A stretch of DNA of 64,000 bases, taken from positions 1 through 64,000 of the forward strand of contig NZ_NRSM01000010.1 in the NCBI RefSeq assembly GCF_016584105.1, written 5' to 3'. Below are positions 18,597-27,873 of this stretch, one piece after another. The notes beneath the pieces are model-generated. The model was not told the origin of the DNA, did not search any database, and saw only the letters and a list, made by a program, of their open reading frames with translations. The DNA comes from Ectothiorhodospira shaposhnikovii (GTDB taxonomy: Bacteria; Pseudomonadota; Gammaproteobacteria; Ectothiorhodospirales; Ectothiorhodospiraceae). The position numbers were made by a program, and so were the translations under genes. Within the stretch, counting starts at the first letter, position 1. The number at the start of each line of letters is the position of its first letter.

Positions 18597-19793
18597 ATGA
18601 ATCCCGATCTGGATCGACTGCAACCCTACCCTTTCCAGAAGCTGGCCTCCCTCAAGCAGGGGGTGACACCCCCAGCCGGACTCGGGCACATCGCCCTGTC
18701 CATCGGAGAGCCCCGTCACGCGGCGCCCGCCGTGGCCCGGGAGGCCCTCATCGCCCATCTGGACGGCCTGTCGGGCTATCCCCTTACCCGGGGTTCGGAT
18801 GCCCTGCGCGAGGCCATCGCCGGATGGGCCGGCCGACGCTTCGGCCTGCCCGCGGGCCTGTTGGACCCCCAGCACCATATCCTGCCCGTGAGCGGCACCC
18901 GGGAAGCCCTGTTCGCCCTGGCCCAGTGCGTGGTGGACCGTGGCCGGCAACCGGTGGAAGTCTTCATGCCCAACCCGTTCTACCAGATCTACGAAGGAGC
19001 CGCCCTGCTGGCCGGTGCCAGGCCCCACTTCATGGACCTGCTGCCGGAGCACGGCTTCCTGCCGGACCTGGATGCCGTCACACCGGCACAGTGGGACCGC
19101 TGCCAGCTCCTGTATCTGTGCAGCCCGGGCAATCCCAGCGGCAGCGTGATGCCGGAGGACTACCTGGTGCGGGTGCTGGAACTGGCCCATCGCCATGATT
19201 TCATCATCGCCGCGGACGAGTGCTATTCCGAGATCTATTTCAACGACCAGCCACCGCCGCCGGGCCTGCTCGGGGTCGCGGCCCGGCACCAGGGCGACTT
19301 CAACCGGGTGGTGGTCTTCCACAGCCTGTCCAAGCGCTCCAATCTGCCGGGCCTGCGTTCCGGCTTCGTGGCCGGTGATGCCCGGGTCATGACGGCCTTT
19401 CATCAATACCGGACCTACCACGGCTGCAGCATGGCGCCCCCGGTACAGGCAGCCAGCATCGCGGCCTGGAATGACGAGACCCATGTGGCGGAAAACCGGG
19501 ATCTCTACGGCCGCAAGTTCGACGCCGTCCTGGAGATTCTGGGTGATGTCCTGCCCATGAGCCGCCCTGATGCGGGGTTCTATCTATGGCCGGAAATCCC
19601 CATGGATGACGAGCATTTCGCCCGCGAACTCTTTGCCCGCCAGAACATCACCGTCCTGCCCGGCAGCTACCTGTCCCGGGACACCGCCGCCGGCAACCCC
19701 GGCCGCAACCGGGTACGCATGGCCCTGGTGGCCCCCCTGGCGGAATGCGTGGAAGCCGCCAGGCGCATCCGGGCGTTCCTGGCGGATCACTGA
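18597..19793 (+). CDS. dapC: Succinyldiaminopimelate transaminase DapC
   Basis: PLP-dependent class I aminotransferase of the lysine/diaminopimelate pathway, making N-succinyl-LL-DAP. 398 residues from ATG 18597. PLP residues: Asn179 in SPGNPSG, Asp207 and Tyr210 in [11 protein letters not shown], and Schiff-base Lys246 in [15 protein letters not shown], the motif of the DapC group. No clear ribosome-binding site precedes the ATG. A possible -10 box TATACT lies at 18554-18559 without an obvious -35. The gene is the 3' part of one frame starting in glnD, so it may be made separately or as a fusion. dapD, the preceding pathway step, is 58 bases downstream. Confidence 0.9.
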   Translation: MNPDLDRLQPYPFQKLASLKQGVTPPAGLGHIALSIGEPRHAAPAVAREALIAHLDGLSGYPLTRGSDALREAIAGWAGRRFGLPAGLLDPQHHILPVSGTREALFALAQCVVDRGRQPVEVFMPNPFYQIYEGAALLAGARPHFMDLLPEHGFLPDLDAVTPAQWDRCQLLYLCSPGNPSGSVMPEDYLVRVLELAHRHDFIIAADECYSEIYFNDQPPPPGLLGVAARHQGDFNRVVVFHSLSKRSNLPGLRSGFVAGDARVMTAFHQYRTYHGCSMAPPVQAASIAAWNDETHVAENRDLYGRKFDAVLEILGDVLPMSRPDAGFYLWPEIPMDDEHFARELFARQNITVLPGSYLSRDTAAGNPGRNRVRMALVAPLAECVEAARRIRAFLADH

Positions 19794-19811
19794 ACCTGCC
19801 GATCCCCGGCC

Positions 19812-19817
19812 TATAAT
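19812..19817 (+). promoter_or_regulatory. Candidate -10 box for dapD
   Basis: A perfect TATAAT 35 bases before the dapD ATG, in the short gap after dapC. The -35 region at normal spacing (ACTGAA) is a poor match. It suggests that dapD has its own promoter besides read-through from dapC. Confidence 0.4.
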
Positions 19818-19851
19818 CACCTTCATCACACCGTATCAGCGGAGTTTTTCC

Positions 19852-20673
19852 ATGACCGACATCCAGACCCTCATCGAAGACGCCTTTGAAAGACGCGTCG
19901 AGATCAACCCGCGCAATGCCGACACCCGCCTCAAGGATGCGGTGATGGAAGCCATCGACATGCTGGATCGGGGCACCGCCCGGGTGGCCGAAAAGCGCGA
20001 CGGCCAGTGGGTGGTGAACGAATGGCTCAAGAAGGCCGTTCTGCTGTCGTTCCGCATCAACGACAACCAGCTCATGAAGGGCGGTTTCACCAACTATTAC
20101 GACAAGGTGGACGCCAAGTGGGCCGACAGCAATTCCCGGGAACTGCGGGAGAGCGGCGTGCGCATCGTGCCGCCCGCCACCGCCCGGCGCGGCGCCTACG
20201 TCGCCCCCGGCGTGGTGCTGATGCCTTCCTACGTGAACATCGGCGCCTATGTGGATGCCGGCACCATGGTGGACACCTGGGCCACCGTGGGTTCCTGCGC
20301 CCAGATCGGCAAGAACGTGCACCTCTCCGGGGGCGTGGGCATCGGCGGCGTGCTCGAACCCCTGCAGGCCTCTCCCACCATCATCGAGGACAACTGCTTC
20401 ATCGGCGCCCGCTCCGAAGTGGTGGAAGGGGTGATCGTGGAGGAAGGCTCGGTGATCTCCATGGGGGTCTACATCGGTCAGAGCACCCGCATCTATGACC
20501 GGGAGAAGGACGAAGTGACCTACGGCCGCATCCCCGCCGGATCGGTGGTGGTGTCCGGCAACCTGCCGTCCAAGGACGGCAAGTACAGCCTCTACTGCGC
20601 CGTGATCGTGAAGCGGGTGGATGAAAAAACCCGTTCCAAGGTGGGCATCAACGAACTGCTGCGGGATCTCTGA
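19852..20673 (+). CDS. dapD: Tetrahydrodipicolinate N-succinyltransferase DapD
   Basis: Succinylates tetrahydrodipicolinate, the step before DapC in the succinylase branch of lysine and meso-DAP synthesis. 273 residues from ATG 19852, the usual length for the gammaproteobacterial type. A helical N-terminal domain (about 1-100) is followed by hexapeptide beta-helix repeats ([30 protein letters not shown]) and a C-terminal strand/helix cap ending INELLRDL. Adjacent dapC and dapD form a functional pair. Confidence 0.96.
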   Translation: MTDIQTLIEDAFERRVEINPRNADTRLKDAVMEAIDMLDRGTARVAEKRDGQWVVNEWLKKAVLLSFRINDNQLMKGGFTNYYDKVDAKWADSNSRELRESGVRIVPPATARRGAYVAPGVVLMPSYVNIGAYVDAGTMVDTWATVGSCAQIGKNVHLSGGVGIGGVLEPLQASPTIIEDNCFIGARSEVVEGVIVEEGSVISMGVYIGQSTRIYDREKDEVTYGRIPAGSVVVSGNLPSKDGKYSLYCAVIVKRVDEKTRSKVGINELLRDL

Positions 20674-20680
20674 TCCCGCT

Positions 20681-20830
20681 TCAGGTGCGGTCCGGGGGCG
20701 GGGATTCCCGCTCCCGCCGCCGCGCCGCCAGGGCGCGGCGCACCGACAGGATCTGCCATCCGCACAGGCCCAGCAGCACGGCGGCGGTCAGCAGTCCCTT
20801 GCCCAGGACCAGGGTGGTGGTGTCGATCAT
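20681..20830 (-). CDS. 49-residue single-span membrane protein
   Basis: A small frame starting ATG 20830, 20 bases after the rlmD stop on the same strand. It holds one hydrophobic helix (about residues 8-30, LGKGLLTAAVLLGLCGWQIL) and a very basic tail (RRALAARRRERES), giving an N-out/C-in prediction. Its stop is 7 bases from the convergent dapD stop. No family recognised. Tight spacing to rlmD and the clear helix-plus-basic-tail layout favour a real gene. Confidence 0.5.
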   Translation of the reverse strand: MIDTTTLVLGKGLLTAAVLLGLCGWQILSVRRALAARRRERESPPPDRT

Positions 20831-20850
20831 GACGGCACTGCCTCGCAGGT

Positions 20851-22185
20851 TCAGGCCCGGACGAACAGTGCCATGGACTCCACATGGGCCGTATGGGGAA
20901 ACATGTCCATGACACCGGCGGCGACCAGACGATACCCGTGCTGGTGGACCAGCTCCCCCGCATCCCGCGCCAGAGTGGCCGGATTGCAGGACACATAGAC
21001 CATGCGCTCGGCCCCCAGACGGGCCAGCGGCGCCAGCACCTCCCGGGCCCCGGAACGGGGCGGATCCAGCAGCACCCGGTCCACCGGACCCGACAGCCAG
21101 GGGGCGTTGCCCGGGTCGGCGGCCAGATCGGCGGCATGGTAGCGGGTATTGTCGATGCCGTTTTCGACCGCATTGCGGCGCGCCCGTTCCACCATGGCCC
21201 CATCCCCTTCCACGCCGATGACTTCCCGCGCCATCCCCGCCAGGGGCAGGGTGAAATTGCCCAGGCCGCAGAACAGATCCAGTACCCGGTGTTCCGGCGC
21301 CACCTCCAGCAGGGACAAGGCCCGCGGCACCATGGCCCGGTTGATGGGGGTGTTCACCTGGAAAAAATCCACCGGGGCAAACGGTACCCGGGTGCCGTAC
21401 CCGGGATGGCCATAGGTCAGCACCGGAGGGGAGGTCGGCCACAGCGGCGTGATGGTTTCCGGACCGCCGGGCTGCAGCCAGACCTGCAATCCGGTTTCCT
21501 GACCAAAACCCGTCAGGATCGCCTCGTCCGCGGCATCGAGCGGGTCCAGATTACGGAACACCAGGGCCACCTGGTCGGCGTCATCCACCGCCACCTCGAT
21601 CTGGGGAATGCGGTCCCGGGCCCGTAACCGGCCCATCAGCTCACGCAGTACCATGATCCGCTGCCCCACCGCCGGATGCAGCACCTCGCAGGTGGTCAGG
21701 GCCGCCAGGTAGGGGCTGCCCTTTTCCCGGAATCCCACCAGCACGCCCCCCTTTTTCGGCACATGCTTCACCCCCAGCCGGGCCTTGCGGCGATAGCCCC
21801 AGACCGGGCCGGTGATGGGATCCAGGATGTCTTGCGGGGCCACGTCACCGATGTGCCGCAGATCGTCCAGCAGGACCTGCTGCTTGGCCCGCACCTGGGC
21901 CGCCGGGTCCATGTGCTGCAGGGCACAGCCGCCGCACAGGCCGAAATGGGGACAAAGGGGCTCGACCCGGTCCGGCGAGGCCTCCAGCACCGTCTCCACC
22001 CGGCCCTCGTCATAGCGCCGATGCTGCTTGTGATAGCGGAAGGTGACGGTTTCCCCGGGCAGGGCGCCGTCGATGAAGACGGTCTTGCCCTCGATACGGG
22101 CAACGCCCCGGCCTTCGTGGGTGATGGCGTCAATACGGGTCTGGACTGCCTCCTGGGGCAGCCGGGATCGGCGTCGGGAACTCAT
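20851..22185 (-). CDS. rlmD: 23S rRNA (uracil-1939-C5)-methyltransferase RlmD
   Basis: SAM-dependent methyltransferase that makes m5U1939 in 23S rRNA. 444 residues. An N-terminal TRAM domain (about 10-70) is followed by a [4Fe-4S] cysteine set Cys78, Cys84, Cys87 (CPHFGLCGGCALQH) and Cys166. The SAM site is LDLFCGLGNFTLPLA, then LDPPRSGA and catalytic Cys400 in VSCNPATLARD. In many gammaproteobacteria this gene lies close to barA/gacS and cysM, as here. The start ATG 22185 leaves 17 bases to the exonuclease gene. Confidence 0.95.
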   Translation of the reverse strand: MSSRRRSRLPQEAVQTRIDAITHEGRGVARIEGKTVFIDGALPGETVTFRYHKQHRRYDEGRVETVLEASPDRVEPLCPHFGLCGGCALQHMDPAAQVRAKQQVLLDDLRHIGDVAPQDILDPITGPVWGYRRKARLGVKHVPKKGGVLVGFREKGSPYLAALTTCEVLHPAVGQRIMVLRELMGRLRARDRIPQIEVAVDDADQVALVFRNLDPLDAADEAILTGFGQETGLQVWLQPGGPETITPLWPTSPPVLTYGHPGYGTRVPFAPVDFFQVNTPINRAMVPRALSLLEVAPEHRVLDLFCGLGNFTLPLAGMAREVIGVEGDGAMVERARRNAVENGIDNTRYHAADLAADPGNAPWLSGPVDRVLLDPPRSGAREVLAPLARLGAERMVYVSCNPATLARDAGELVHQHGYRLVAAGVMDMFPHTAHVESMALFVRA

Positions 22186-22202
22186 GGATGTGATTGGTCG
22201 AT

Positions 22203-23009
22203 TCAGGTGGAAGAAACGGAGGCACCCTGCCAGGCTGCCAGAAATTCCTGCAGATGGGGCTGGGATGCGGCGGCCAGCATCTCGGCCAGGCGGGACTGTT
22301 CGCGGGCCAGCCCGTCAGGACTCAGGCGACCGCGCAGATGCTCGAAACGCAGGTAGACCAGATAGGTATTGAGGACGTCGGTCTCGCAGTAATGGCGGAT
22401 ACCCTGGATGTCGCCGGCCAGCCAGGCATCCCAGACACCGGCGCCGCTCATGCCCATCTTGCCGGGAAAACCCAGCAGGGTGGCCACCTCGTCCAGGGGG
22501 GCATTAGCGCGCATCTGGAAGCCCGCCAGTACGTCCATCAGGTCCAGGTGACGCCAGTGGTAGCGGGAGAGATAGTTGTTGTAGCGAAAATTGCGGTCAT
22601 CATCGCCGGTATCCCAGTAGCGCGGGGCCGACACCCCATGCAACAGACTGCGGTAGTGGAGCACCGGCAGATCGAAGCCGCCGCCGTTCCAGGTCACCAG
22701 GGTGGGTGCATAGCGCTCAATGCCTTCGAAAAAGCGCCGGACCAGCTCGCCCTCGTCGGATTCCGGTCCCCCCAGGGACCAGACCCTGAGCTGATCCCGG
22801 GTGGCGAGCACCACCGAGATGGCCACCACCCGATGCAGGTGGTGGGCAAGGAACTCACTGCCGGTCTTCTGGAGCCGAAGCTGGAACATGGCCTTGGCGG
22901 CTTCCGCGTCTCCCAGCCCGTCCAGACCCAGGAGCCGGCGACCACCCGCCACGTCGGGAATGGTCTCGATATCGAAGACCATCACTGGTTCGGACAATGC
23001 CACACTCAT
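22203..23009 (-). CDS. PolB-type 3'-5' exonuclease domain protein
   Basis: A 268-residue stand-alone exonuclease-like protein of the DnaQ/RNase H fold, related to the proofreading domain of family-B polymerases. Exo I motif FDIETIPD gives Asp13 and Glu15. Exo II is seen in TLVTWNGGGFDLPVL, and the later metal-binding region around YCETDVLNTYLVYLR fits Exo III. It has no polymerase part, so a nuclease role in DNA or RNA processing is likely but undefined. The start overlaps the cysM stop by four bases. Confidence 0.85.
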   Translation of the reverse strand: MSVALSEPVMVFDIETIPDVAGGRRLLGLDGLGDAEAAKAMFQLRLQKTGSEFLAHHLHRVVAISVVLATRDQLRVWSLGGPESDEGELVRRFFEGIERYAPTLVTWNGGGFDLPVLHYRSLLHGVSAPRYWDTGDDDRNFRYNNYLSRYHWRHLDLMDVLAGFQMRANAPLDEVATLLGFPGKMGMSGAGVWDAWLAGDIQGIRHYCETDVLNTYLVYLRFEHLRGRLSPDGLAREQSRLAEMLAAASQPHLQEFLAAWQGASVSST

Positions 23010-23896
23010 GCGGGGTAGATCCCGGTGGAGATGTAGCGATCCCCCCGGTCGCAGATGATGGCCACGATCACCGCATTCTCAAGTTCCGCCGACAGGCGCA
23101 GGGCGGCGGCCACAGCGCCGCCGGAAGAGACGCCGGCAAAGATGCCCTCCTCCGCGGCCAGACGGCGCATGGTGTCCTCCGCCTCGGCCTGGGTCACGTC
23201 CATGACCGAATCCACCCGGGCAGGGTCAAAAATTCTGGGCAGATACGCCTCGGGCCAGCGCCGGATACCTGGAATGGCGGCCCCCTCCGCCGGCTGCACG
23301 CCGACGATATTCACTCCGGGGTTCTGCTCCTTGAGGTAACGGGAAACCCCCATGATGGTGCCGGTGGTACCCATGGCGCTGACGAAGTGGGTGACGCCGC
23401 CCTCGGTATCGCGCCAGATCTCGGGTCCGGTGGTTTCATAGTGAGCCAGGGGATTGTCCGGATTGGCAAACTGGTCCAGCACCCGCCCCTTGCCCTCGGC
23501 CTGCATCTGCTGGGCCAGGTCGCGGGCGCCTTCCATGCCCTCCTCCTTGCTGACCAGGACGATCCGGGCACCGAAGGCCTTCATGGCGGCCCGCCGTTCC
23601 GCGCTCATGTTGGCCGGCATGATGAGGATCATGGGATACCCCTTGATGGCCGCCGCCATGGCCAGGGCAATACCCGTATTGCCGCTGGTGGCCTCGATCA
23701 GGGTATCGCCGGGACGAATGTCACCACGGGCTTCGGCACGTTGTATCATGTGCAGGGCCGGGCGGTCCTTGACGGAGCCGGCGGGATTGTTTCCTTCCAG
23801 TTTGGCAAGAATGGTGTTGGAGGTCTGCCCTGGCAGACGCTGCAGGCGGATCAGGGGCGTATTGCCCACAAAGGATTCCAGGGTTGGATGATTCAT
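23006..23896 (-). CDS. cysM: Cysteine synthase CysM (O-acetylserine sulfhydrylase B)
   Basis: PLP enzyme that makes cysteine from O-acetylserine and sulfide or thiosulfate. 296 residues. The PLP lysine is Lys43 in GSVKDRPA; the substrate loop TSGNTGIAL begins near 69, and the glycine-rich phosphate loop is SAMGTTGTIMG. Length and RDPA-like 'KDRPA' motif fit CysM better than CysK. A perfect TATAAT lies about 30 bases upstream. First gene of a cysM-exonuclease-rlmD unit. Confidence 0.92.
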   Translation of the reverse strand: MNHPTLESFVGNTPLIRLQRLPGQTSNTILAKLEGNNPAGSVKDRPALHMIQRAEARGDIRPGDTLIEATSGNTGIALAMAAAIKGYPMILIMPANMSAERRAAMKAFGARIVLVSKEEGMEGARDLAQQMQAEGKGRVLDQFANPDNPLAHYETTGPEIWRDTEGGVTHFVSAMGTTGTIMGVSRYLKEQNPGVNIVGVQPAEGAAIPGIRRWPEAYLPRIFDPARVDSVMDVTQAEAEDTMRRLAAEEGIFAGVSSGGAVAAALRLSAELENAVIVAIICDRGDRYISTGIYPA

Positions 23897-24235
23897 GCGA
23901 AAACAGCCTCAAAAGACGGACCCCATTATATACATGGTGTCACCGGAGTTAGAAAGACGGCGGGACCGCGCTGAAGCCCACGCCATGGATGACGATTTCA
24001 TCCCACCTGGCAACGCCGGAAACATCCGCCGTGCCCAGCCGGGAATCCAGGTCGGGACATTCCGGTTACCCAGTGCGGCTGGGAAGGCAAACCACCGGGA
24101 CGATCCGCCACCCAGAGGGCGTGGGCTCGCCATCATGCCGTCGGTCCGGATCATCGGTCCCGGTAAAAGATGGACTCCGTCTTCCTGAGCGCCACATTCC
24201 GGCACATGTCAACGGGCTCTGGATAAGCTATTTCC
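23897..24235. other. 339-base divergent intergenic region (cysM / binding-protein gene)
   Basis: No convincing gene; short frames here have no ribosome-binding site. Left end holds the cysM promoter. At 24034-24083 there is a nested inverted repeat: CCCAGCCG (24034-24041) pairs with CGGCTGGG (24076-24083), and directly inside it GGAAT (24042-24046) pairs with ATTCC (24059-24063). It may be a folded 5' leader of the binding-protein/kinase operon or a regulator site. No known riboswitch was matched. Confidence 0.5.
23925..23930 (-). promoter_or_regulatory. Probable -10 box of cysM promoter
   Basis: Perfect TATAAT on the minus strand, placing the transcript start near 23918, about 20 bases before the cysM ATG. 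The -35 region is weak (TCTAAC at 17-base spacing), so an activator may be needed; that is inference. Confidence 0.5.
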
Positions 24236-25141
24236 ATGACAAGGACAGCCGCATTTCTCAATCCAGTGATGATCCTGTTGACCTGGATCGGGATATGGAT
24301 ATCCCCGGCCACGGCACAGGCTACAGATATCTTTCATGAAGGGGTTCCCCGCATCCTTTTCGTGGCCAGTCAGGACAGCGAGATCCATCAGAGTGCCTAT
24401 GCACCGCTGCGTCGCGGCCTGGCCTATCCCCCGCCGCTGTTCATATCCGCCGACGACACCAATGCGGCCCAGTGGATAGGACATTTCGATTGCCGTGACT
24501 GCATGATCGTCACATCGGGGACCAGAGCCTTGCAGGACGTGTTGAATTTCACGCAACAGGCACGGGTACTGAGTTTCATGATTCCCATGGAAAGCCATGA
24601 GCGACTCATCCGGTCGGTGGCGGATCAGGAACGCTTTGCCGCCCTTTACATGGACATCCCCCTTGAAAAGCGCATGCTGATTGCCAGACGGCATGTACCG
24701 GCCCTCAGACGTTTCAGCGTCGTGGAAAGCCAGCCCCAGTCACAAACCGATACCGGCACCCCCGTCGAAAACCTGCAATATTTCGTAAAACAACCCGATC
24801 AGAATCTTCTTGATGTATTCATTCAGGCGGCCCGGCACTCGGACGCCATACTCACCCTTCCGGATCGGGAGATCTACAATCCCAGGAACATCGTCAGCAT
24901 CATGATGACCACTTACCGCCTTGGGACGCCACTGATCGGTCACTCGGAAGCACTACACCGCGCCGGTGCCCTGATCTCCATTTATGCCGAACCTGAAATG
25001 CTCGGTGAAGAAGCCCTGGCAGTGATCCGCGGACAGGCAAGGGAAGGCTGGAAGGCGCTTCGCCGGCATACCGAACTCTACCAGGTATCGGTCAATCATC
25101 AGGTGGCCAGATCCCTGCGCATCACCGTGGAGGCGCCATGA
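24236..25141 (+). CDS. Periplasmic ABC-type substrate-binding-like protein paired with a sensor kinase
   Basis: 301 residues with a signal peptide (hydrophobic core about 8-24, probable cleavage after AQA at 26-28). The mature part alternates strands and helices like the ABC substrate-binding fold of the PF04392 type (RILFVASQDSEIHQSAY, then DAILTLPDREIYNP and LGTPLIGHSEAL near the hinge). A DCRDC pair near residue 83 is unusual for this fold. No transporter permease or ATPase follows; the gene overlaps the start of the BarA-like kinase by four bases. It is therefore probably a periplasmic ligand sensor feeding that kinase. Ligand unknown. Confidence 0.7.
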   Translation: MTRTAAFLNPVMILLTWIGIWISPATAQATDIFHEGVPRILFVASQDSEIHQSAYAPLRRGLAYPPPLFISADDTNAAQWIGHFDCRDCMIVTSGTRALQDVLNFTQQARVLSFMIPMESHERLIRSVADQERFAALYMDIPLEKRMLIARRHVPALRRFSVVESQPQSQTDTGTPVENLQYFVKQPDQNLLDVFIQAARHSDAILTLPDREIYNPRNIVSIMMTTYRLGTPLIGHSEALHRAGALISIYAEPEMLGEEALAVIRGQAREGWKALRRHTELYQVSVNHQVARSLRITVEAP

Positions 25142-27873
25142 CGCAGTGGCGCATCCGCTATCGGGTCCTGACTCTGTCACTGTTACCCACCCTGCTGGTG
25201 GCCATTGTGCTGACCATCTACTGGGGCAGTGTCAAGGTCATGGAACTGGAGGCCCAGACCCGGGAACGGGGAGAAACCCTGGTTGCGTTCCTCGGACCCG
25301 CGGCGGAATACGGGATCATTTCCGGTAACCAGGCTTATCTGGATGCCATCACCGCCAAGGCCAAGGCACAGCCGGACGTAGCGAGCATCCTCATTCAGGA
25401 TCATCAGGGGAACCTGATCTACGCCTACGAAAATCACCACGGACAGGGCGACATTCCTCACTGGAAATATCGCTTCGCAACCCGCCTGTTCCCGGAAAAA
25501 AGTGCGCTGTTCCACCAGGACATTCTGCTGAGTGCCCTGGACCTGCGCGACCTGCCGATGCCCGAAGGCACCGGTTCGTCCATGCAGGACCCCCGGCTGA
25601 TCGGCAGTGTGCAGATCAGCCTGAGCAACCTGCACACCAGCGTTCAGCAGTTCCAGTGGATGCTGCAGAGTGTTGCGCTGATCATACTGATCGTCATCGG
25701 GATTCTGATGATCATCCCACGCTGGACCCTTTCCCTGTCCCGTCCGCTGGAAAGGATCGCCGCCACCGTCACCCAGATTCAGCAAGGTGACCTGGCGGCC
25801 CGAAGCCGCGTGCGGGCGGGTGGCGAGATCGGCACATTGCAAAAGGGCATCAACAGCATGGCCGAAAGCATTGAACGCTCTCACCAGCTGATGATTGACC
25901 GGATCAATGCCGCCACCGTGACCCTGCGGGAAAAACTGGACCTCATCGATGAAAAGAATCAGGCCCTCACTGCCGCTCATGAAAGGGCCGAACTCATCAA
26001 CCAGCGCAAAACCCGGTTCCTGGCCAGCATCAGCCACGAGCTGAGAACCCCCCTGAGCGCCATCAAGGGGTATTCCGAGTTGCTATGCCAGCATGGCAGC
26101 CTGGATGAGCAGGAACGGCAGTGGGTCAACGTGATCGAGGATGCCAGCCGTGACAGCCTGAAACTGGTCAACGACCTCCTGGACATCTCACGCATCGAAG
26201 CGGGCACGGTGGCCATCCACCATACCCGTTTCGACCTCAGACAGATGCTGCAGGAAGTCATCGGCCTCTGCCGCAAGGGCTCCGGCCGGCAAAATGTGGA
26301 CATCACACTGCTCATGCACCCGGCCACCCCCAGCTGGATCACCAGCGACCCGTTGCGCATCAAGCAATTGCTGACGAACGTGATGACCAACGCCGTTAAA
26401 TTCACCGGCAACAATCATGTCATCCTGCGTGTCGGCCCACACCCGGATGCCCAGGGGATTCTTTCACTGTCAGTGGAAGATTTCGGTCCCGGCATAGAGA
26501 AGGAGTATCTGGACCAGATTTTCGAACCGTTCTACCAGATTCGCAAGAATGAACACGCCCTGCAGGTGGGGTCGGGTCTTGGCCTGAGCATCGCCCGCGG
26601 CCTGGTGAGCGTACTCAGTGGGGAGCTGGTGGTAGACAGCGAACCGGGCGAAGGCTGCATCTTCCATCTGCATCTTCCAGTCATGGGCGGCCCCGTTCAC
26701 CCGCCGCGTTCCTGTCACGATATCTGCCCGGAAGGTGTCATCCTGCTCACCGATGATGCCGAGGTTCGATTCATCGCCCGTAGCCACCTGGAAATGCTCG
26801 GTCTTGATGTAACCAGTGTTCAACGTGCCTCGGCATTCCTCAAGGGGCTTGAAAGCACCAGCGGAACCATTGGCCTGATATGGCTGCGAGAACCCTACCA
26901 GGAACTGATCGAAACCATAATTCGCCACGAGCACCTGGCCAGAAGGGTGATCCTGACCGCCTTCATCACGATCCCGGAGACATTACTCCAGCAACTCAGA
27001 CGCCAGGGTGTACTGCTGATCCCCCCCTTCCTCACGCTGGACATGCTGCAAGCGCATCTGGAGCGCCGGTTGCGGGTCGGCCCGAATAACGGGGCCCTTG
27101 AACCAACCGATGACAATTCCCCCCGGAACGAGAGCCTGTCCGGACTTCGGGTCCTGGTGGCCGACGACAATGCAACCAACCGGCGGCTGCTGTGTGAGTT
27201 CGTGCTGAATTGCGGTGCCCGGGTCGATGAGGCGGAAAACGGTGAGCAGGCCATGTACCAATATCTGACCAGCTACCATGATCTGATCCTGATGGACATG
27301 CACATGCCCGTGATGGATGGCATGACGGCACTTCTGGAGATCCGCCGGCAGGATCCCGGGGCCAGAATCATTGCGGTCACCGCGGATGCCCGCCAGTCCG
27401 TGCACCAGCGTCTCATGACTACGGGTTTTGATCATGTACTCACCAAGCCCGCCAGCCAGTCAGATATCAGGGACTGCCTGACACGATTCCCGCGGGATCT
27501 GCCCGCCACCCCTGCCCCCGCACAATCGGTCAATACAGCGTTAACCCATGACCCGGAGCGCGCCTTGCGCATGGCCGGAGGGTCCGCGGAACTGGCCCAC
27601 GAACTGGCGACGCTTTTTTTCAGGGATCTCAAGCGGGCGCGTCAGCAACTCAAGGACAGCGGACTCAAGCGCCAGATCCTGCTCAAGCTCGCCCACCAGC
27701 TCAAGGGGGCTTCCCGCTACTGCGCCACACCCAGACTGGAAACCGCGGCCAGCGCCCTGGAAAGTGCGCTGCGCGACGGGCGGGAAACCTCCATTCCCAG
27801 ACTCCGGCTGGCGCTGCTCACGGAGGTCGAGGATCTGCTTTCACGGGAAGACGACATCCTCAGCCAGCCATGA
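25138..27873 (+). CDS. barA: BarA/GacS-like hybrid sensor histidine kinase
   Basis: 911-residue inner-membrane kinase. TM1 about 12-32, periplasmic domain about 33-178, TM2 about 179-198, HAMP about 199-250, then HisKA with phospho-acceptor His300 (ASISHELRTPLSA), HATPase with LTNVMTNAVKF, EDFGPGIE and GSGLGLS. A receiver-like domain (about 525-650) lacks the acceptor aspartate. A complete receiver with Asp720 (ILMDMHMPVMDG) and an HPt domain with His853 (LAHQLKGASRY) follow. The N-terminal part (LPTLLVAIVLTIYWG, AAEYGIISGNQAYL) resembles BarA. The likely partner is the UvrY-like regulator at 58.1 kb. Co-transcribed with a periplasmic binding protein. Ends 14 bases inside the convergent acpS gene. 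Confidence 0.88.
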   Translation: MTQWRIRYRVLTLSLLPTLLVAIVLTIYWGSVKVMELEAQTRERGETLVAFLGPAAEYGIISGNQAYLDAITAKAKAQPDVASILIQDHQGNLIYAYENHHGQGDIPHWKYRFATRLFPEKSALFHQDILLSALDLRDLPMPEGTGSSMQDPRLIGSVQISLSNLHTSVQQFQWMLQSVALIILIVIGILMIIPRWTLSLSRPLERIAATVTQIQQGDLAARSRVRAGGEIGTLQKGINSMAESIERSHQLMIDRINAATVTLREKLDLIDEKNQALTAAHERAELINQRKTRFLASISHELRTPLSAIKGYSELLCQHGSLDEQERQWVNVIEDASRDSLKLVNDLLDISRIEAGTVAIHHTRFDLRQMLQEVIGLCRKGSGRQNVDITLLMHPATPSWITSDPLRIKQLLTNVMTNAVKFTGNNHVILRVGPHPDAQGILSLSVEDFGPGIEKEYLDQIFEPFYQIRKNEHALQVGSGLGLSIARGLVSVLSGELVVDSEPGEGCIFHLHLPVMGGPVHPPRSCHDICPEGVILLTDDAEVRFIARSHLEMLGLDVTSVQRASAFLKGLESTSGTIGLIWLREPYQELIETIIRHEHLARRVILTAFITIPETLLQQLRRQGVLLIPPFLTLDMLQAHLERRLRVGPNNGALEPTDDNSPRNESLSGLRVLVADDNATNRRLLCEFVLNCGARVDEAENGEQAMYQYLTSYHDLILMDMHMPVMDGMTALLEIRRQDPGARIIAVTADARQSVHQRLMTTGFDHVLTKPASQSDIRDCLTRFPRDLPATPAPAQSVNTALTHDPERALRMAGGSAELAHELATLFFRDLKRARQQLKDSGLKRQILLKLAHQLKGASRYCATPRLETAASALESALRDGRETSIPRLRLALLTEVEDLLSREDDILSQP

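Noticed and set aside
24080-24140. GGCAAACC..GGGACG string resembling the core of a cyclic-di-GMP-I (GEMM) riboswitch
   Set aside because: There is no loop between the two halves and the GCAAAGCC part and outer stem are missing.
23909-24205. 98-codon minus-strand frame upstream of cysM
   Set aside because: It would cover the cysM promoter, has no ribosome-binding site and no protein-like pattern.
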